Shown here one piece after another: positions 56,055 through 60,192 of a DNA stretch of 60,192 nucleotides (positions are counted from its first letter, which is position 1; the number at the start of each line of letters is the position of its first letter). The DNA is from a virus. The stretch spans positions 1 to 60,192 of IMG/VR virus record IMGVR_UViG_3300044684_000112. The stretch is one strand, 5' to 3'. A program made the translations under genes and the position numbers. The notes under the pieces were generated by a model. It was given only the letters and a program-made list of their open reading frames with translations. It searched no databases and was not told where the DNA came from.

Positions 56055-56564
56055 ATGACCACTGTAACCGAAGAACATCTCGAGAATCGAGTATTGCATG
56101 ACTTTGTGATCGATCCAGATCATGATCAGCGTACTGAAAGTCCCGAGTTTAGAAAATCGAAAGAAAGACTCAAGGAAGATGGACACTTCCAATGTTGGAT
56201 CTGCGGCGCTAAGGATGAATTGCAAGTACATCACCGCGCCGGTGAATACATGTTCAACAATATCATTGACTTTGATTTACTCAAAGAGTTCTGCGAAGAA
56301 TGGGACATCTATGGGTATGGCAAATTGCTCAAGGCAAAGCCGATTGAATCAGTTGATGATATCAGGAACATGATGGTTCTTTGTCAACCACACCATACTG
56401 GTGTCAACCATACAGATGGCGGTGGTGGAACTGGGATCCATGCATTGACGTTCTCTTCTTGGGTCATGCAAAAGCTTGCGTTGAAGGGTGCGGATCCAGT
56501 TCCTCAACAAGGTGAAACGTTTGAGCAAGCAAAGGCTCGCATCAAACAGTTTGAACGCAAATGA
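56055..56564 (+). CDS. HNH-like endonuclease
   Basis: 169 aa; ATG 56055 with GGAG upstream. FQCWICGAKDELQVHHRAGE gives a CxxC and the HH of an HNH motif, and MMVLCQPHHTGVNH supplies the second Cys-x-x-HH. Probably a free-standing homing-type or DNA-cutting enzyme within the tRNA island. Confidence 0.7.
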   Translation: MTTVTEEHLENRVLHDFVIDPDHDQRTESPEFRKSKERLKEDGHFQCWICGAKDELQVHHRAGEYMFNNIIDFDLLKEFCEEWDIYGYGKLLKAKPIESVDDIRNMMVLCQPHHTGVNHTDGGGGTGIHALTFSSWVMQKLALKGADPVPQQGETFEQAKARIKQFERK

Positions 56565-56576
56565 GTGTTGGTCGTT

Positions 56577-56654
56577 CCTGGACGTAAACCAGGTGGTGGA
56601 GGGTGATTGTTAAGTCAGTCACCCCTCGTCGTGCCGGAGGACGGGAAACTCCGG
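56577..56654 (+). ncRNA. Unknown three-hairpin RNA between HNH gene and tRNA-Ser
   Basis: CCTGG/CCAGG (7-base loop ACGTAAA), GAGGGTGA/TCACCCCTC, and CCGGAG/CTCCGG follow one another in 78 bases. The first arm resembles an anticodon arm but lacks T33. No CCA or T-loop. Could be a decayed tRNA or a structured spacer. Confidence 0.4.
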
Positions 56655-56664
56655 ATCTAATTTT

Positions 56665-56755
56665 GGAGAGTGATGCTGCCTGGGATGCAGCGCCTGCCTT
56701 GAAAGCAGGACGAGCCAGAAATGGCCAGGAGTTCGATTCTGCCCTCTCTCCGCCA
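56665..56755 (+). tRNA. tRNA-Ser (anticodon TGA)
   Basis: Class II, 91 bases. Acceptor GGAGAGT/TCTCTCC, anticodon arm CCTGC-CTTGAAA-GCAGG (TGA), variable arm GCCA-GAAA-TGGC, T-loop TTCGATT with a weak T-stem, encoded GCCA. Confidence 0.85.
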
Positions 56756-56784
56756 ATTTCTATAGAATGACATTGTGAGGCTTG

Positions 56785-56988
56785 ATGTTACTCATCAATT
56801 TCAAAGAAGACAAGCAACGTGAAATCCTCGCCAAGCTTGGTGAGCTTCTGATCGAAATGGCAGAAGATGGCGAAGCAAGTGATGTAGAAGAAACTCTCCA
56901 TCACATCCAACATGGATATTTGGAAGAGCTTGGTCCACAAGATTTCTTCGGAACCGAAGGCTGGGAACACTGGCTCGGTATCGATTAA
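56785..56988 (+). CDS. Small acidic hypothetical protein
   Basis: 67 aa; ATG 56785 with GAGG upstream. REILAKLGELLIEMAEDGEA, then LGPQDFFGTEGWEHWLG. Not recognised. Confidence 0.5.
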   Translation: MLLINFKEDKQREILAKLGELLIEMAEDGEASDVEETLHHIQHGYLEELGPQDFFGTEGWEHWLGID

Positions 56989-56995
56989 TAGTTTT

Positions 56996-57070
56996 GCCCA
57001 CAAAGCATTGATGGCGATGCAGCGGTTTCGTACACCGCAGAAGTGAGTTCGATTCTCTCTGTGGGCTCCA
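56996..57070 (+). tRNA. tRNA-Thr (anticodon CGT)
   Basis: 75 bases. Acceptor GCCCACA/TGTGGGC, D-arm GCAT/ATGC, anticodon arm GCGG-T-TTCGTAC-A-CCGC (CGT, reads ACG), T-loop TTCGATT, encoded TCCA. Confidence 0.88.
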
Positions 57071-57074
57071 GAGT

Positions 57075-57340
57075 TTCACATGTTGACTGATCGCTGGGCG
57101 AAAGCTTAGAGGAAGTTCGCGACATGCGTGGAGAGCGAGTGGGAGCCGAAAACCAAGTAGGCGCTAAGACCACCGTGATATAGCATGCAAGGCAAACAGG
57201 GTCTGGTAACTCTCCTGCTAGAGATCCGGGTTGCTGCAACGTCTATTGGGACGTCTTCAGGCACGAGTCCTGATGAGAAAAATGATCAGATAGAACAGAA
57301 TCGCGGCTACTAACATGTGATCCGATAAATAGGATGTGTC
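57075..57340 (+). other. Non-coding stretch with nested hairpins, unassigned
   Basis: No convincing gene in about 295 bases between tRNA-Thr and the next CDS. CATGC (57123-57127) with GTGG pairs with CCAC (57170-57173) and GCATG (57183-57187), enclosing AGCG/CGCT; further short hairpins occur near 57240-57280 (ACGTC/GACGT and CAGG/CCTG). May be a structured RNA or tRNA remnants. Confidence 0.35.
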
Positions 57341-57370
57341 AGGCGTCTTTGCCACATCCTGGAGTTTCAG

Positions 57371-57598
57371 ATGGCCATGTTGAGTCTTCTTCACTCGCCC
57401 CACTTCTTGTTGGGCTTCACGGTGTTTTGCTTCATCGCTGCACTGACAACGGTTGAGCTGATGCATGTTGCGAGAAGGAAGGCTTGTTTTTGGTCATTCG
57501 TTTCAATGGCTTCTTTGTCCATCATTTTCGGTTTGATTGGATGGATTGGATTCTTTGTAGAACTTTTGGAGTATGTACATACGGGATTCAATCCCTGA
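57371..57598 (+). CDS. Small two-helix membrane protein
   Basis: 75 aa; GGAG about 8 bases before ATG. Two membrane helices (FLLGFTVFCFIAALTTVELM and FVSMASLSIIFGLIGWIGFF) with a basic turn (ARRK). Unknown function; a holin-like role is possible but unsupported. Confidence 0.55.
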   Translation: MAMLSLLHSPHFLLGFTVFCFIAALTTVELMHVARRKACFWSFVSMASLSIIFGLIGWIGFFVELLEYVHTGFNP

Positions 57599-57604
57599 CA
57601 AATT

Positions 57605-57697
57605 GGAAGGTGAAGCTACCAGGGTGTAGCCGCTGTTTCGAAAGCAGTTTGGAACCACACGAGTGAGTTTGGGTTTCGAGTACTCCGCCTTCCGCCA
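57605..57697 (+). tRNA. tRNA-Ser (anticodon CGA)
   Basis: Class II, 93 bases. Acceptor GGAAGGT/GCCTTCC, anticodon arm GCTGT-TTCGAAA-GCAGT (CGA, reads UCG), long variable arm, T-loop TTCGAGT, encoded GCCA. Fourth serine isoacceptor in the window. Confidence 0.88.
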
Positions 57698-57781
57698 AAC
57701 TTTGGGTGCAATGCCCGATCGGAAATCTTTGTACGATTTCCCTTTACTTTGGGGAGACCTCGCCTCCGCTCCCTCTAAATC

Positions 57782-57796
57782 GCCCTGTTTTAGGGC
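57782..57796 (+). terminator. Short hairpin terminator candidate
   Basis: GCCCT-GTTTT-AGGGC after the tRNA cluster; followed by TGACTTTGG. Weak. Confidence 0.4.
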
Positions 57797-57815
57797 TGAC
57801 TTTGGCTGAAATCAC

Positions 57816-57875
57816 GTAAGTTATTGATTCTACAGGAAATTTTTCTGTAGCGACCGCGTATAGACGGCGTATAAT
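57816..57875 (+). promoter_or_regulatory. Repeat copy plus promoter
   Basis: GTAAGTTATTGATTCTAC (57816-57833) then TAGCGA (57848-57853), 16-base spacer and a perfect TATAAT (57870-57875). The -35 is weak. Same module design as the other promoters. Confidence 0.6.
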
Positions 57876-58005
57876 GATCGTATAGGGAACGTATACAGCA
57901 AGCCGCCCGCAATGCTGTGTCCAATGTGACCTATCCTTCCCCGCTGCACCTGCTGTTCTGGCAACACTTCCCGCTGTCTTTCAACTTACCCTTCGTTATG
58001 AGGTC

Positions 58006-58530
58006 ATGTCGATCATGAGCACGCACTACAGCCTTGCCCAAAAATCCCGCGAACTTTTGGCGCAATCCGAACTTTGGGCAAAGACTGTAGTGGAGTATTT
58101 CATGGGGGCGCGAACTCAAAAGAACATCCCAATCTTTTGCTACTCCGGCATGTCTGGCGTGTCGGCGGCGACAGCACTAGTACTGGCAATCACTCGTCTG
58201 TATCCGGATTTCAAGTTCCGTATGATGTACGTGCGCAAGGAAACCGAAAGGAGCCACGGAATCAAAGTTGAACATGACTTGGATTTTGGAATGACAAGTA
58301 CTGTTTGCAAAAACGCAGTTCTCGTGTTTGTCGATGACTTCATTGCTTCTGGTGCAACCATGCGCTTCACGATGAGGCTTGCATTTGATCGTTTCCGTTC
58401 ATTGGTTGTTTCCTATGGCGTTCATCCGAAATGGATGAACGGTGTCTTTGAATTCGATCAACTCAGCGCAAGTAAATACAAGACATTGAATTTCAATTAT
58501 CACCCAAGTCGCGACGGCGACTGGGAATAA
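58006..58530 (+). CDS. Phosphoribosyltransferase-fold protein
   Basis: 174 aa (ATG 58006 or 58015). IFCYSGMSGVSAATALVLA forms the N-terminal loop, YVRKETERSHG resembles the flexible-loop KE of PRTases, and NAVLVFVDDFIASGATMRF is the PRPP-binding signature (VDDxxxSGAT). It may be a purine/pyrimidine salvage enzyme or a regulator. First gene after the promoter at 57848. Confidence 0.75.
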   Translation: MSIMSTHYSLAQKSRELLAQSELWAKTVVEYFMGARTQKNIPIFCYSGMSGVSAATALVLAITRLYPDFKFRMMYVRKETERSHGIKVEHDLDFGMTSTVCKNAVLVFVDDFIASGATMRFTMRLAFDRFRSLVVSYGVHPKWMNGVFEFDQLSASKYKTLNFNYHPSRDGDWE

Positions 58531-58543
58531 CGAAGGCGATTGT

Positions 58544-58846
58544 ATGAACCAAAGAGATCTTCTCGAACAGTTTCGCGCGTTGGTCACATTTGCGCGACAG
58601 TTTCGAGACACTTCCGATCCTGAAGCGACAGGAATCGCCCTTCCCTTCGAGCGCCGTGACACTACACTGTTCAAGCTGGATGTGTATGCTGACGCTGCAT
58701 ACATCATCACGCCAAGGATATATCTGAAATTAAGTAATGTCACAAGGGCGATTGAATTCATCGAGGGTGATGAATACGACCTATGCGATTTGTTGCACAA
58801 AGTTGGAGATGCAATCGAAATGATTCTTGCTATGAAGCGTCAGTGA
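58544..58846 (+). CDS. Hypothetical protein
   Basis: 100 aa, 13 bases after the PRTase. Helical, LLEQFRALVTFARQFRDTSD and DLCDLLHKVGDAIEMILAMK. Not recognised. Confidence 0.5.
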   Translation: MNQRDLLEQFRALVTFARQFRDTSDPEATGIALPFERRDTTLFKLDVYADAAYIITPRIYLKLSNVTRAIEFIEGDEYDLCDLLHKVGDAIEMILAMKRQ

Positions 58847-58924
58847 ATGCTTGTGTTTGGAAATATCGTTGAGTATCGTTGTTCCTAACGCTAATTAGAT
58901 GTACATGACTGTAAGGAATTTGCA

Positions 58925-59443
58925 ATGGCCAAGAAAATCGATATCGAAGAGATACGCGAGTTCATGACTCGTTGCGGTCCTGGTACCAAAGTGTACATCG
59001 GAACCGACAGCGAGAGATTCAAGAACCAAGGTGTTTGGTACGCTGACTACATTACCGCCGTCGTCATTCATGTTGATCAAAACGGCGTGAAGCGCGGTGC
59101 CAAAGTTTTCGGCGAAGTTAGTCGCGAGCGTGACTACGATCAACGCAAAGATCGTCCGTTCAATCGAATGATGACGGAAGCCAAGAAATCGGCTGAAATG
59201 TATCTGAAGCTCAAAGAAGTGTTTTACGACTTTGAAGTGGAGGTGCATTTGGACATTTCTTCGGTGGAAACCAATGGTTCGAATGTTGCTGCTCAAGCTG
59301 CCGTTGGCTACATCAAGGCAATGTGCAATGTGACTCCGATTCTGAAATCCAAAGAAGGTTACGGTGGCGGAACTTCGTTCGCTGCTTCGTTCGCTGCTGA
59401 CCGTCTCAAAGAACTGCAACCACAAATTGCTCTGGGGAAATGA
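58925..59443 (+). CDS. RNase H-fold protein (DUF458/YkuK-like)
   Basis: 172 aa; AAGGAATTTGCA before ATG. KVYIGTDSERFKN supplies a first Asp in strand 1, then ITAVVIHVDQNGV, and VEVHLDISSVETNGSNVAAQ a second acidic site, matching the YkuK/DUF458 RNase H-like family. Biochemical function of the family is not established to my knowledge. Confidence 0.65.
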   Translation: MAKKIDIEEIREFMTRCGPGTKVYIGTDSERFKNQGVWYADYITAVVIHVDQNGVKRGAKVFGEVSRERDYDQRKDRPFNRMMTEAKKSAEMYLKLKEVFYDFEVEVHLDISSVETNGSNVAAQAAVGYIKAMCNVTPILKSKEGYGGGTSFAASFAADRLKELQPQIALGK

Positions 59444-59444
59444 C

Positions 59445-59579
59445 ATGTCCAAGGTTATCTGTGTTGGTAGACCTGGCATCCTTGGTGGTGAGAAATTCAC
59501 CAATGTCTGGAAAGCAATGCGTTTCATCGTCTATCTGATCAAAGAAGGTCAGAAAGAAATCCGTGTAATCATTGAATAA
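59445..59579 (+). CDS. Very small hypothetical protein
   Basis: 44 aa, ATG one base after the preceding stop. SKVICVGRPGILGGEKFTNV then KAMRFIVYLIKEGQKE. Coupling supports it. Not recognised. Confidence 0.45.
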   Translation: MSKVICVGRPGILGGEKFTNVWKAMRFIVYLIKEGQKEIRVIIE

Positions 59580-59593
59580 CAAGGAACTACATC

Positions 59594-59833
59594 ATGAGTT
59601 TGACCATGACACAATTGCCTGATGGCACTTACCCGATGCGGACAACTTCTCGTCGTTTGGGTAAGCCATCCATCAAGCCGAAGTCCCAAACGCCCGGGAA
59701 GACAAAGGGCGAAAACTGCCAGCGCACTCCGCTGAAGACTTGGGGAATTCGTGTCAATCCGTACAAGATGGCTGGTGCTGACCTGGACAAATATGCAAAA
59801 TACTGCCAGGTCACCAGTGGTCTGAACAAATAG
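59594..59833 (+). CDS. Small basic hypothetical protein
   Basis: 79 aa; AAGGAACTACATCATG start context. Basic and Pro/Thr-rich (RLGKPSIKPKSQTPGKTKG), with KTWGIRVNPYKMAGADLDKY at the end. Not recognised. Confidence 0.5.
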   Translation: MSLTMTQLPDGTYPMRTTSRRLGKPSIKPKSQTPGKTKGENCQRTPLKTWGIRVNPYKMAGADLDKYAKYCQVTSGLNK

Positions 59834-59887
59834 CGCCTGCACGCGCTTTTGCTGCTTGGACAAGGATGTCCACCTTTAGAGGATTGA

Positions 59888-60169
59888 ATGATGAAGCGCA
59901 TGAGCAAACGTGTTCGCAGCATCCTTGAGTCTTCTGTACGCAAGAACCGTCGAGAAACCATCTACAAGATGCTTCTTCGCAAGCACAAGGGGATGGTTCC
60001 TTGTTTCTGCTGTGGCAAGCATGTGAAGAAAAACTCAGCCACGCTGGAACACATCATCCCAATTTCGAAGGGTGGGACTGATGACATGTCCAATCTTTCG
60101 ATTTCACACAATGTATGCAATCAGCGCCGTGGTGCGGAGATTAGTGATGGCTACACCAATGCCCTATGA
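59888..60169 (+). CDS. HNH endonuclease
   Basis: 93 aa (ATG 59888 or 59891). CFCCGKHV is the CxxC pair, ATLEHIIPISKGGTDDMSNL the central H-N core and SISHNVCNQRRG the final H/N-x-x-C. A compact, complete HNH domain with a basic N-terminus. Free-standing HNH genes are common mobile elements in phages. Confidence 0.85.
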   Translation: MMKRMSKRVRSILESSVRKNRRETIYKMLLRKHKGMVPCFCCGKHVKKNSATLEHIIPISKGGTDDMSNLSISHNVCNQRRGAEISDGYTNAL

Positions 60170-60192
60170 AGAATGGAAGAAGCAATATCCAG
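60147..60192 (+). CDS. Start of a further gene, truncated by window end
   Basis: ATG 60147 overlaps the HNH gene in another frame and stays open to the window end (MATPMPYEEWKKQYP). Too short to identify. Confidence 0.35.
   Translation, partial: MATPMPYEEWKKQYP

Noticed and set aside
57243-57310. CTGATGAG followed by GAAAAA looked like a hammerhead ribozyme core
   Set aside because: There is no stem II between CUGAUGA and GAAA, and no matching stem III or cleavage site; the bases form a simple ATCAG hairpin instead.
57721-57741. GGAAATC-TTTGTAC-GATTTCC looked like a tRNA-Thr(TGT) anticodon arm
   Set aside because: No D-arm, T-arm or acceptor stem can be placed around it.
1-60192. CRISPR array, integrase, attachment sites or insertion sequences
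   Set aside because: No regularly spaced repeats, no recombinase or transposase motif and no att-like duplications were seen.

Overview
The window is a stretch of a large tailed-phage genome, most likely a myovirus of the extended T4-like superfamily. The evidence is a T4 gp61-type primase, a gp33-type late-transcription factor, T4-type RNase H, phoH, NrdA/NrdB, a cluster of conserved T4-like structural proteins and tail fibres ending in carbohydrate-binding folds. Almost everything is on the + strand, genes commonly overlap by 1-4 bases (ATGA, TAATG), and there are terminator-promoter modules and a tRNA cluster. The Rz/Rz1 spanin pair implies a Gram-negative host. The permuted tmRNA, with a proteolysis tag starting ANDDTF and ending LAA, suggests a betaproteobacterial host (inference).

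Layout. 1-12 kb: virion and lysis genes: the C-terminal part of a conserved T4-like protein, a cytidylyltransferase/ParB-like fusion, small virion proteins, a collagen-like fibre, two paralogous tail-fibre genes, a fibre-assembly-like gene, an i-spanin/o-spanin pair and a coiled-coil membrane protein. 12-26.4 kb: replication and nucleotide metabolism: primase, NrdA, MazG-like, NrdB, RuvC-like resolvase, RNase H, HAD hydrolase, PhoH, a deoxyribosyltransferase-like protein, a PD-(D/E)XK exonuclease, a SleB-like cell-wall hydrolase, dCMP deaminase and gp33-like. 26.4-38.5 kb: accessory genes in several transcription units: a histone-H1-like protein, an AAA+ ATPase, a small alarmone hydrolase-like HD protein behind an RBS-sequestering hairpin, a prohibitin-like SPFH protein, a type IV pilin-like protein, two tRNAs and two VWA-domain proteins, one of them DUF2828/Ro-like. 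38.5-50 kb: a second TOPRIM protein, a phosphoesterase, an HD phosphohydrolase, NadM-Nudix, NAMPT, lipoproteins and a tandem family of four paralogues. 50-60 kb: a tandem family of three paralogues, an unknown ncRNA, a homing-endonuclease remnant, a circularly permuted (two-piece) tmRNA, at least nine more tRNAs, unusual tRNA-like RNAs, HNH proteins, a phosphoribosyltransferase and an RNase H-fold protein.

The most notable system is the translation-rescue/tRNA island at 52.6-57.7 kb. Its permuted tmRNA keeps a G3-U70 pair, a T-arm, an encoded CCA, the P2 helix linking both pieces, a 12-bp stem closing the intervening segment, the tag frame and a downstream pseudoknot. NAD+ salvage (NAMPT plus NadM), an alarmone hydrolase-like protein, a dedicated tRNA set and the tmRNA together suggest a phage that maintains NAD+ and translation in a stressed or defending host (inference).
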